Below are positions 1 through 9,600 of a stretch of DNA of 64,000 bases, one piece after another (the stretch's first letter is position 1; every line of letters starts with the position of its first letter). The notes beneath the pieces are model-generated. The model was not told where the DNA came from and made no database searches. It saw nothing but the letters and a program-made list of their open reading frames with translations. A program made the translations under genes and the position numbers. The stretch covers positions 281,410,431 through 281,474,430 of the forward strand of contig NC_134397.1 in the NCBI RefSeq assembly GCF_050003625.1, read 5' to 3'. Origin of the DNA: Haematobia irritans. Its lineage: Eukaryota; Arthropoda; Insecta; Diptera; Muscidae.

Positions 1-38
1 TACAGGTGTTTTTTTGTGATCGCCGTCGGGTTTTTTCT

Positions 39-50
39 TATATATATATA
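39..50 (+). repeat. (TA)6 microsatellite inside the monomer (reference length)
   Basis: Six TA units follow a T-rich stretch. This length is present in 91 of the 96 full copies and in partial copy 97, and it is the slippage-prone site that gives rise to the 667-bp copies. Confidence 0.95.
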
Positions 51-67
51 TTGTATATTGCGACAAG

Positions 68-90
68 ATCGGGGGGAATGTTGACCCGAT
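68..90 (+). other. Possible stem-loop, ATCGGG / CCCGAT
   Basis: ATCGGG at 68-73 pairs with CCCGAT at 85-90 over an 11-nt loop. The 5' arm runs into a six-G run (71-76), the longest G run in the monomer. Weak evidence for function. Confidence 0.45.
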
Positions 91-113
91 TTGACGTGTT
101 TTGAGGGTTTTAG

Positions 114-159
114 CGGCATTTGTGAGAAAAAATTTCGAGTTTGTACATCGTCAATGCCG
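114..159 (+). other. Possible stem-loop, CGGCATT / AATGCCG
   Basis: CGGCATT at 114-120 pairs with AATGCCG at 153-159 across a 32-nt loop, giving a 7-bp stem. The 3' arm overlaps the 12-bp inverted repeat at 154-165, so the two pairings would compete in a transcript or single-stranded DNA. Confidence 0.5.
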
Positions 160-228
160 ATAATAATGTAATAAATTCATACGTGTTCAGGGTATAATAA
201 AATTGATTTGTGTGAGATGGTGAATAGC

Positions 229-240
229 ACAACTAGTTGT
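229..240. repeat. Perfect 12-bp palindrome ACAACTAGTTGT
   Basis: The sequence equals its own reverse complement over 12 bp and is present in each monomer. A second small palindrome, CTCGAG, follows at 242-247. Dyad symmetry of this size can be a dimeric protein-binding site, but no specific factor is indicated. Confidence 0.9.
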
Positions 241-283
241 CCTCGAGTCCAAGTTTAATATATGGATCGATTCAGAATCATCC

Positions 284-413
284 GTTGAGTCGATCTAGCC
301 CTGGCTGTCCGTCCGTCTGATCATATCTCTGTCCGTATGTCGTTGTTATCTATTTGCATTTTTGTTCATACGACAGAGGTCGCAATTTTTATCCGATTTT
401 CATGAAATTTGGC
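284..413 (+). repeat. Segment resembling a dispersed repeat of fly genomes
   Basis: Two blocks look familiar. The first is GAGTCGATCTAGCC (287-300) followed by the TGTCCGTCCGTCTG run (306-319). The second starts at GAGGTCGCAATT (376-387) and continues through ATCCGATT and ATGAAATTTGG (402-412). From memory, similar strings in this order (a GTCGATCTAGCC / GTCCGTC-rich stretch, then CGCAATT, ATCCGATT and ATGAAATTT) occur in many copies in introns and intergenic DNA of calyptrate and other higher flies. If so, the satellite monomer captured or evolved from part of such a repeat. This is recall, not a search result. Confidence 0.45.
306..319 (+). repeat. GTCC-rich short direct repeat
   Basis: TGTCCGTCCGTCTG contains overlapping GTCC and CCGT units, and a further GTCCGT lies at 331-336. 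It is the most C-rich part of the monomer and the likely remnant of a simple GTCC/GTCT repeat. Confidence 0.7.
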
Positions 414-450
414 TTAGAGTAGTCTTTGTTGGACAAAGATGAACGCTATT

Positions 451-451
451 A
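451..451 (+). other. Biallelic A/C site of the monomer (position 451)
   Basis: Context is CTATT[A/C]GATTTT. Copy 1 has A. C is in copies 4, 10, 11, 13, 15, 17, 19, 21, 23, 24, 30, 31, 32, 36, 37, 39, 40, 42, 45, 46, 49, 51, 55, 57, 63, 64, 66, 74, 78, 80, 84, 86, 89, 90, 92, 95 and 96 (37 copies); the other 59 have A. The C allele adds a CpG and a TCGA tetramer. In the 66-codon reading frame it changes AGA to CGA, both arginine. It is the only substitution I saw in the window. Confidence 0.93.
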
Positions 452-490
452 GATTTTGGAAAAAATCAGATGACATTTTGTGTCGCCAAA

Positions 491-502
491 TTTGCATGCA
501 AA
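491..502. repeat. Perfect 12-bp palindrome TTTGCATGCAAA
   Basis: The sequence is self-complementary over 12 bp. Together with the base before it, it contains ATTTGCAT (490-497), the octamer recognised by POU-domain proteins. A second ATTTGCAT lies at 352-359 in the same orientation. Binding is not shown by sequence alone. Confidence 0.88.
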
Positions 503-648
503 AAAGACACTATTATCGGCATATATTAATCGATTTTATTGTAATTTGCCGCATATTTATTACACATTCTTGCTTTATTTCTTCTTCTTTGTTCGTGTTA
601 TTTGTTGTTTTATGCAAAAAGTGTTGCCATCAATCATAATCATATGAC

Positions 649-715
649 AAAAAAATGTAATTTTTTACAGGTGTTTTTTTGTGATCGCCGTCGGGTTTTT
701 TCTTATATATATATA
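649..715 (+). other. A/T-tract cluster across the copy 1 / copy 2 junction
   Basis: A run of seven A (649-655), T6 (661-666), T7 (674-680), T6 (696-701) and the (TA)6 tract (704-715) follow one another. Their centres lie roughly one or two helical turns apart (about 11.5, 13.5 and 21.5 bp), which could give intrinsic curvature, a feature reported for many satellites. The CAGGTG at 668-673 following T6 also looks like a 3' splice acceptor, though no transcript is implied. Confidence 0.4.
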
Positions 716-3700
716 TTGTATATTGCGACAAGATCGGGGGGAATGTTGACCCGATTTGACGTGTTTTGAGGGTTTTAGCGGCATTTGTGAGAAAAAATTT
801 CGAGTTTGTACATCGTCAATGCCGATAATAATGTAATAAATTCATACGTGTTCAGGGTATAATAAAATTGATTTGTGTGAGATGGTGAATAGCACAACTA
901 GTTGTCCTCGAGTCCAAGTTTAATATATGGATCGATTCAGAATCATCCGTTGAGTCGATCTAGCCCTGGCTGTCCGTCCGTCTGATCATATCTCTGTCCG
1001 TATGTCGTTGTTATCTATTTGCATTTTTGTTCATACGACAGAGGTCGCAATTTTTATCCGATTTTCATGAAATTTGGCTTAGAGTAGTCTTTGTTGGACA
1101 AAGATGAACGCTATTAGATTTTGGAAAAAATCAGATGACATTTTGTGTCGCCAAATTTGCATGCAAAAAAGACACTATTATCGGCATATATTAATCGATT
1201 TTATTGTAATTTGCCGCATATTTATTACACATTCTTGCTTTATTTCTTCTTCTTTGTTCGTGTTATTTGTTGTTTTATGCAAAAAGTGTTGCCATCAATC
1301 ATAATCATATGACAAAAAAATGTAATTTTTTACAGGTGTTTTTTTGTGATCGCCGTCGGGTTTTTTCTTATATATATATATTGTATATTGCGACAAGATC
1401 GGGGGGAATGTTGACCCGATTTGACGTGTTTTGAGGGTTTTAGCGGCATTTGTGAGAAAAAATTTCGAGTTTGTACATCGTCAATGCCGATAATAATGTA
1501 ATAAATTCATACGTGTTCAGGGTATAATAAAATTGATTTGTGTGAGATGGTGAATAGCACAACTAGTTGTCCTCGAGTCCAAGTTTAATATATGGATCGA
1601 TTCAGAATCATCCGTTGAGTCGATCTAGCCCTGGCTGTCCGTCCGTCTGATCATATCTCTGTCCGTATGTCGTTGTTATCTATTTGCATTTTTGTTCATA
1701 CGACAGAGGTCGCAATTTTTATCCGATTTTCATGAAATTTGGCTTAGAGTAGTCTTTGTTGGACAAAGATGAACGCTATTAGATTTTGGAAAAAATCAGA
1801 TGACATTTTGTGTCGCCAAATTTGCATGCAAAAAAGACACTATTATCGGCATATATTAATCGATTTTATTGTAATTTGCCGCATATTTATTACACATTCT
1901 TGCTTTATTTCTTCTTCTTTGTTCGTGTTATTTGTTGTTTTATGCAAAAAGTGTTGCCATCAATCATAATCATATGACAAAAAAATGTAATTTTTTACAG
2001 GTGTTTTTTTGTGATCGCCGTCGGGTTTTTTCTTATATATATATATTGTATATTGCGACAAGATCGGGGGGAATGTTGACCCGATTTGACGTGTTTTGAG
2101 GGTTTTAGCGGCATTTGTGAGAAAAAATTTCGAGTTTGTACATCGTCAATGCCGATAATAATGTAATAAATTCATACGTGTTCAGGGTATAATAAAATTG
2201 ATTTGTGTGAGATGGTGAATAGCACAACTAGTTGTCCTCGAGTCCAAGTTTAATATATGGATCGATTCAGAATCATCCGTTGAGTCGATCTAGCCCTGGC
2301 TGTCCGTCCGTCTGATCATATCTCTGTCCGTATGTCGTTGTTATCTATTTGCATTTTTGTTCATACGACAGAGGTCGCAATTTTTATCCGATTTTCATGA
2401 AATTTGGCTTAGAGTAGTCTTTGTTGGACAAAGATGAACGCTATTCGATTTTGGAAAAAATCAGATGACATTTTGTGTCGCCAAATTTGCATGCAAAAAA
2501 GACACTATTATCGGCATATATTAATCGATTTTATTGTAATTTGCCGCATATTTATTACACATTCTTGCTTTATTTCTTCTTCTTTGTTCGTGTTATTTGT
2601 TGTTTTATGCAAAAAGTGTTGCCATCAATCATAATCATATGACAAAAAAATGTAATTTTTTACAGGTGTTTTTTTGTGATCGCCGTCGGGTTTTTTCTTA
2701 TATATATATATTGTATATTGCGACAAGATCGGGGGGAATGTTGACCCGATTTGACGTGTTTTGAGGGTTTTAGCGGCATTTGTGAGAAAAAATTTCGAGT
2801 TTGTACATCGTCAATGCCGATAATAATGTAATAAATTCATACGTGTTCAGGGTATAATAAAATTGATTTGTGTGAGATGGTGAATAGCACAACTAGTTGT
2901 CCTCGAGTCCAAGTTTAATATATGGATCGATTCAGAATCATCCGTTGAGTCGATCTAGCCCTGGCTGTCCGTCCGTCTGATCATATCTCTGTCCGTATGT
3001 CGTTGTTATCTATTTGCATTTTTGTTCATACGACAGAGGTCGCAATTTTTATCCGATTTTCATGAAATTTGGCTTAGAGTAGTCTTTGTTGGACAAAGAT
3101 GAACGCTATTAGATTTTGGAAAAAATCAGATGACATTTTGTGTCGCCAAATTTGCATGCAAAAAAGACACTATTATCGGCATATATTAATCGATTTTATT
3201 GTAATTTGCCGCATATTTATTACACATTCTTGCTTTATTTCTTCTTCTTTGTTCGTGTTATTTGTTGTTTTATGCAAAAAGTGTTGCCATCAATCATAAT
3301 CATATGACAAAAAAATGTAATTTTTTACAGGTGTTTTTTTGTGATCGCCGTCGGGTTTTTTCTTATATATATATATTGTATATTGCGACAAGATCGGGGG
3401 GAATGTTGACCCGATTTGACGTGTTTTGAGGGTTTTAGCGGCATTTGTGAGAAAAAATTTCGAGTTTGTACATCGTCAATGCCGATAATAATGTAATAAA
3501 TTCATACGTGTTCAGGGTATAATAAAATTGATTTGTGTGAGATGGTGAATAGCACAACTAGTTGTCCTCGAGTCCAAGTTTAATATATGGATCGATTCAG
3601 AATCATCCGTTGAGTCGATCTAGCCCTGGCTGTCCGTCCGTCTGATCATATCTCTGTCCGTATGTCGTTGTTATCTATTTGCATTTTTGTTCATACGACA

Positions 3701-6650
3701 GAGGTCGCAATTTTTATCCGATTTTCATGAAATTTGGCTTAGAGTAGTCTTTGTTGGACAAAGATGAACGCTATTAGATTTTGGAAAAAATCAGATGACA
3801 TTTTGTGTCGCCAAATTTGCATGCAAAAAAGACACTATTATCGGCATATATTAATCGATTTTATTGTAATTTGCCGCATATTTATTACACATTCTTGCTT
3901 TATTTCTTCTTCTTTGTTCGTGTTATTTGTTGTTTTATGCAAAAAGTGTTGCCATCAATCATAATCATATGACAAAAAAATGTAATTTTTTACAGGTGTT
4001 TTTTTGTGATCGCCGTCGGGTTTTTTCTTATATATATATATTGTATATTGCGACAAGATCGGGGGGAATGTTGACCCGATTTGACGTGTTTTGAGGGTTT
4101 TAGCGGCATTTGTGAGAAAAAATTTCGAGTTTGTACATCGTCAATGCCGATAATAATGTAATAAATTCATACGTGTTCAGGGTATAATAAAATTGATTTG
4201 TGTGAGATGGTGAATAGCACAACTAGTTGTCCTCGAGTCCAAGTTTAATATATGGATCGATTCAGAATCATCCGTTGAGTCGATCTAGCCCTGGCTGTCC
4301 GTCCGTCTGATCATATCTCTGTCCGTATGTCGTTGTTATCTATTTGCATTTTTGTTCATACGACAGAGGTCGCAATTTTTATCCGATTTTCATGAAATTT
4401 GGCTTAGAGTAGTCTTTGTTGGACAAAGATGAACGCTATTAGATTTTGGAAAAAATCAGATGACATTTTGTGTCGCCAAATTTGCATGCAAAAAAGACAC
4501 TATTATCGGCATATATTAATCGATTTTATTGTAATTTGCCGCATATTTATTACACATTCTTGCTTTATTTCTTCTTCTTTGTTCGTGTTATTTGTTGTTT
4601 TATGCAAAAAGTGTTGCCATCAATCATAATCATATGACAAAAAAATGTAATTTTTTACAGGTGTTTTTTTGTGATCGCCGTCGGGTTTTTTCTTATATAT
4701 ATATATTGTATATTGCGACAAGATCGGGGGGAATGTTGACCCGATTTGACGTGTTTTGAGGGTTTTAGCGGCATTTGTGAGAAAAAATTTCGAGTTTGTA
4801 CATCGTCAATGCCGATAATAATGTAATAAATTCATACGTGTTCAGGGTATAATAAAATTGATTTGTGTGAGATGGTGAATAGCACAACTAGTTGTCCTCG
4901 AGTCCAAGTTTAATATATGGATCGATTCAGAATCATCCGTTGAGTCGATCTAGCCCTGGCTGTCCGTCCGTCTGATCATATCTCTGTCCGTATGTCGTTG
5001 TTATCTATTTGCATTTTTGTTCATACGACAGAGGTCGCAATTTTTATCCGATTTTCATGAAATTTGGCTTAGAGTAGTCTTTGTTGGACAAAGATGAACG
5101 CTATTAGATTTTGGAAAAAATCAGATGACATTTTGTGTCGCCAAATTTGCATGCAAAAAAGACACTATTATCGGCATATATTAATCGATTTTATTGTAAT
5201 TTGCCGCATATTTATTACACATTCTTGCTTTATTTCTTCTTCTTTGTTCGTGTTATTTGTTGTTTTATGCAAAAAGTGTTGCCATCAATCATAATCATAT
5301 GACAAAAAAATGTAATTTTTTACAGGTGTTTTTTTGTGATCGCCGTCGGGTTTTTTCTTATATATATATATTGTATATTGCGACAAGATCGGGGGGAATG
5401 TTGACCCGATTTGACGTGTTTTGAGGGTTTTAGCGGCATTTGTGAGAAAAAATTTCGAGTTTGTACATCGTCAATGCCGATAATAATGTAATAAATTCAT
5501 ACGTGTTCAGGGTATAATAAAATTGATTTGTGTGAGATGGTGAATAGCACAACTAGTTGTCCTCGAGTCCAAGTTTAATATATGGATCGATTCAGAATCA
5601 TCCGTTGAGTCGATCTAGCCCTGGCTGTCCGTCCGTCTGATCATATCTCTGTCCGTATGTCGTTGTTATCTATTTGCATTTTTGTTCATACGACAGAGGT
5701 CGCAATTTTTATCCGATTTTCATGAAATTTGGCTTAGAGTAGTCTTTGTTGGACAAAGATGAACGCTATTAGATTTTGGAAAAAATCAGATGACATTTTG
5801 TGTCGCCAAATTTGCATGCAAAAAAGACACTATTATCGGCATATATTAATCGATTTTATTGTAATTTGCCGCATATTTATTACACATTCTTGCTTTATTT
5901 CTTCTTCTTTGTTCGTGTTATTTGTTGTTTTATGCAAAAAGTGTTGCCATCAATCATAATCATATGACAAAAAAATGTAATTTTTTACAGGTGTTTTTTT
6001 GTGATCGCCGTCGGGTTTTTTCTTATATATATATATTGTATATTGCGACAAGATCGGGGGGAATGTTGACCCGATTTGACGTGTTTTGAGGGTTTTAGCG
6101 GCATTTGTGAGAAAAAATTTCGAGTTTGTACATCGTCAATGCCGATAATAATGTAATAAATTCATACGTGTTCAGGGTATAATAAAATTGATTTGTGTGA
6201 GATGGTGAATAGCACAACTAGTTGTCCTCGAGTCCAAGTTTAATATATGGATCGATTCAGAATCATCCGTTGAGTCGATCTAGCCCTGGCTGTCCGTCCG
6301 TCTGATCATATCTCTGTCCGTATGTCGTTGTTATCTATTTGCATTTTTGTTCATACGACAGAGGTCGCAATTTTTATCCGATTTTCATGAAATTTGGCTT
6401 AGAGTAGTCTTTGTTGGACAAAGATGAACGCTATTCGATTTTGGAAAAAATCAGATGACATTTTGTGTCGCCAAATTTGCATGCAAAAAAGACACTATTA
6501 TCGGCATATATTAATCGATTTTATTGTAATTTGCCGCATATTTATTACACATTCTTGCTTTATTTCTTCTTCTTTGTTCGTGTTATTTGTTGTTTTATGC
6601 AAAAAGTGTTGCCATCAATCATAATCATATGACAAAAAAATGTAATTTTT

Positions 6651-9600
6651 TACAGGTGTTTTTTTGTGATCGCCGTCGGGTTTTTTCTTATATATATATA
6701 TTGTATATTGCGACAAGATCGGGGGGAATGTTGACCCGATTTGACGTGTTTTGAGGGTTTTAGCGGCATTTGTGAGAAAAAATTTCGAGTTTGTACATCG
6801 TCAATGCCGATAATAATGTAATAAATTCATACGTGTTCAGGGTATAATAAAATTGATTTGTGTGAGATGGTGAATAGCACAACTAGTTGTCCTCGAGTCC
6901 AAGTTTAATATATGGATCGATTCAGAATCATCCGTTGAGTCGATCTAGCCCTGGCTGTCCGTCCGTCTGATCATATCTCTGTCCGTATGTCGTTGTTATC
7001 TATTTGCATTTTTGTTCATACGACAGAGGTCGCAATTTTTATCCGATTTTCATGAAATTTGGCTTAGAGTAGTCTTTGTTGGACAAAGATGAACGCTATT
7101 CGATTTTGGAAAAAATCAGATGACATTTTGTGTCGCCAAATTTGCATGCAAAAAAGACACTATTATCGGCATATATTAATCGATTTTATTGTAATTTGCC
7201 GCATATTTATTACACATTCTTGCTTTATTTCTTCTTCTTTGTTCGTGTTATTTGTTGTTTTATGCAAAAAGTGTTGCCATCAATCATAATCATATGACAA
7301 AAAAATGTAATTTTTTACAGGTGTTTTTTTGTGATCGCCGTCGGGTTTTTTCTTATATATATATATTGTATATTGCGACAAGATCGGGGGGAATGTTGAC
7401 CCGATTTGACGTGTTTTGAGGGTTTTAGCGGCATTTGTGAGAAAAAATTTCGAGTTTGTACATCGTCAATGCCGATAATAATGTAATAAATTCATACGTG
7501 TTCAGGGTATAATAAAATTGATTTGTGTGAGATGGTGAATAGCACAACTAGTTGTCCTCGAGTCCAAGTTTAATATATGGATCGATTCAGAATCATCCGT
7601 TGAGTCGATCTAGCCCTGGCTGTCCGTCCGTCTGATCATATCTCTGTCCGTATGTCGTTGTTATCTATTTGCATTTTTGTTCATACGACAGAGGTCGCAA
7701 TTTTTATCCGATTTTCATGAAATTTGGCTTAGAGTAGTCTTTGTTGGACAAAGATGAACGCTATTAGATTTTGGAAAAAATCAGATGACATTTTGTGTCG
7801 CCAAATTTGCATGCAAAAAAGACACTATTATCGGCATATATTAATCGATTTTATTGTAATTTGCCGCATATTTATTACACATTCTTGCTTTATTTCTTCT
7901 TCTTTGTTCGTGTTATTTGTTGTTTTATGCAAAAAGTGTTGCCATCAATCATAATCATATGACAAAAAAATGTAATTTTTTACAGGTGTTTTTTTGTGAT
8001 CGCCGTCGGGTTTTTTCTTATATATATATATTGTATATTGCGACAAGATCGGGGGGAATGTTGACCCGATTTGACGTGTTTTGAGGGTTTTAGCGGCATT
8101 TGTGAGAAAAAATTTCGAGTTTGTACATCGTCAATGCCGATAATAATGTAATAAATTCATACGTGTTCAGGGTATAATAAAATTGATTTGTGTGAGATGG
8201 TGAATAGCACAACTAGTTGTCCTCGAGTCCAAGTTTAATATATGGATCGATTCAGAATCATCCGTTGAGTCGATCTAGCCCTGGCTGTCCGTCCGTCTGA
8301 TCATATCTCTGTCCGTATGTCGTTGTTATCTATTTGCATTTTTGTTCATACGACAGAGGTCGCAATTTTTATCCGATTTTCATGAAATTTGGCTTAGAGT
8401 AGTCTTTGTTGGACAAAGATGAACGCTATTCGATTTTGGAAAAAATCAGATGACATTTTGTGTCGCCAAATTTGCATGCAAAAAAGACACTATTATCGGC
8501 ATATATTAATCGATTTTATTGTAATTTGCCGCATATTTATTACACATTCTTGCTTTATTTCTTCTTCTTTGTTCGTGTTATTTGTTGTTTTATGCAAAAA
8601 GTGTTGCCATCAATCATAATCATATGACAAAAAAATGTAATTTTTTACAGGTGTTTTTTTGTGATCGCCGTCGGGTTTTTTCTTATATATATATATTGTA
8701 TATTGCGACAAGATCGGGGGGAATGTTGACCCGATTTGACGTGTTTTGAGGGTTTTAGCGGCATTTGTGAGAAAAAATTTCGAGTTTGTACATCGTCAAT
8801 GCCGATAATAATGTAATAAATTCATACGTGTTCAGGGTATAATAAAATTGATTTGTGTGAGATGGTGAATAGCACAACTAGTTGTCCTCGAGTCCAAGTT
8901 TAATATATGGATCGATTCAGAATCATCCGTTGAGTCGATCTAGCCCTGGCTGTCCGTCCGTCTGATCATATCTCTGTCCGTATGTCGTTGTTATCTATTT
9001 GCATTTTTGTTCATACGACAGAGGTCGCAATTTTTATCCGATTTTCATGAAATTTGGCTTAGAGTAGTCTTTGTTGGACAAAGATGAACGCTATTAGATT
9101 TTGGAAAAAATCAGATGACATTTTGTGTCGCCAAATTTGCATGCAAAAAAGACACTATTATCGGCATATATTAATCGATTTTATTGTAATTTGCCGCATA
9201 TTTATTACACATTCTTGCTTTATTTCTTCTTCTTTGTTCGTGTTATTTGTTGTTTTATGCAAAAAGTGTTGCCATCAATCATAATCATATGACAAAAAAA
9301 TGTAATTTTTTACAGGTGTTTTTTTGTGATCGCCGTCGGGTTTTTTCTTATATATATATATTGTATATTGCGACAAGATCGGGGGGAATGTTGACCCGAT
9401 TTGACGTGTTTTGAGGGTTTTAGCGGCATTTGTGAGAAAAAATTTCGAGTTTGTACATCGTCAATGCCGATAATAATGTAATAAATTCATACGTGTTCAG
9501 GGTATAATAAAATTGATTTGTGTGAGATGGTGAATAGCACAACTAGTTGTCCTCGAGTCCAAGTTTAATATATGGATCGATTCAGAATCATCCGTTGAGT

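Larger units (their letters stand above)
154..522. repeat. 12-bp inverted repeat within the monomer (arms 154-165 and 511-522)
   Basis: ATGCCGATAATA at 154-165 is the exact reverse complement of TATTATCGGCAT at 511-522; the arms do not extend further. In the array each arm faces a partner about 345 bp away in one direction and about 296 bp away in the other. It may be chance in AT-rich DNA or a trace of an older inverted-repeat element. Confidence 0.75.
439..639 (+). other. 66-codon open reading frame, probably not a gene (recurs in every copy)
   Basis: ATG at 439 to TAA at 637-639. The predicted product has a basic first half and a hydrophobic stretch at about residues 39-59 rich in F, L, I, V and S, as expected from translating T-rich DNA, plus seven cysteines. 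I recognise no domain. It is identical in 95 copies only because the whole monomer is identical, so this is not evidence of selection. The A/C site falls at codon 5 and is silent; copy 82 is frameshifted. Most likely a fortuitous reading frame. Confidence 0.8.
1..665 (+). repeat. Reference monomer (copy 1) of the 665-bp satellite
   Basis: Copy 1 runs from TACAGG at position 1 to the base before the next TACAGG at 666. Its composition is T 256, A 179, G 131 and C 99, so G+C is 34.6% and the + strand is rich in T and G. It carries allele A at position 451 and the (TA)6 tract. I found no convincing internal subrepeat: the segments do not align to each other, so the 665 bp behaves as a single unit. 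The start point is arbitrary (it is the window edge). Sub-features described within this copy recur in all copies. Confidence 0.95.
1..6650 (+). repeat. Array segment, copies 1-10, mostly allele A
   Basis: Ten 665-bp copies with (TA)6. Copies 4 and 10 carry C at monomer position 451 (bases 2446 and 6436); copies 1-3 and 5-9 carry A. No higher-order period is evident here. There are no genes or other insertions. Confidence 0.9.

Noticed and set aside
264..283. Hairpin GGAT-C-GATTC-A-GAATC-ATCC
   Set aside because: The arms match with one bulge, but the central loop is a single base, so a stable hairpin would have to open its inner pairs. At most an imperfect dyad.
334..375. Stem-loop from CGTATG (334-339) and CATACG (367-372), or TGTCG (338-342) and CGACA (371-375)
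   Set aside because: Two short alternative pairings with loops of about 27-28 nt and no extension; likely chance.
1..665. CENP-B box (TTCG-N4-A-N2-CGGG pattern) as a sign of centromere function
   Set aside because: I checked the CGGG and TTCG sites by eye. None has the required spacing with the central A, on the + strand.
1..665. A shorter subrepeat of about 166 bp making up the monomer
   Set aside because: The four quarters do not resemble each other by eye; only short motifs such as GTCCGT recur.
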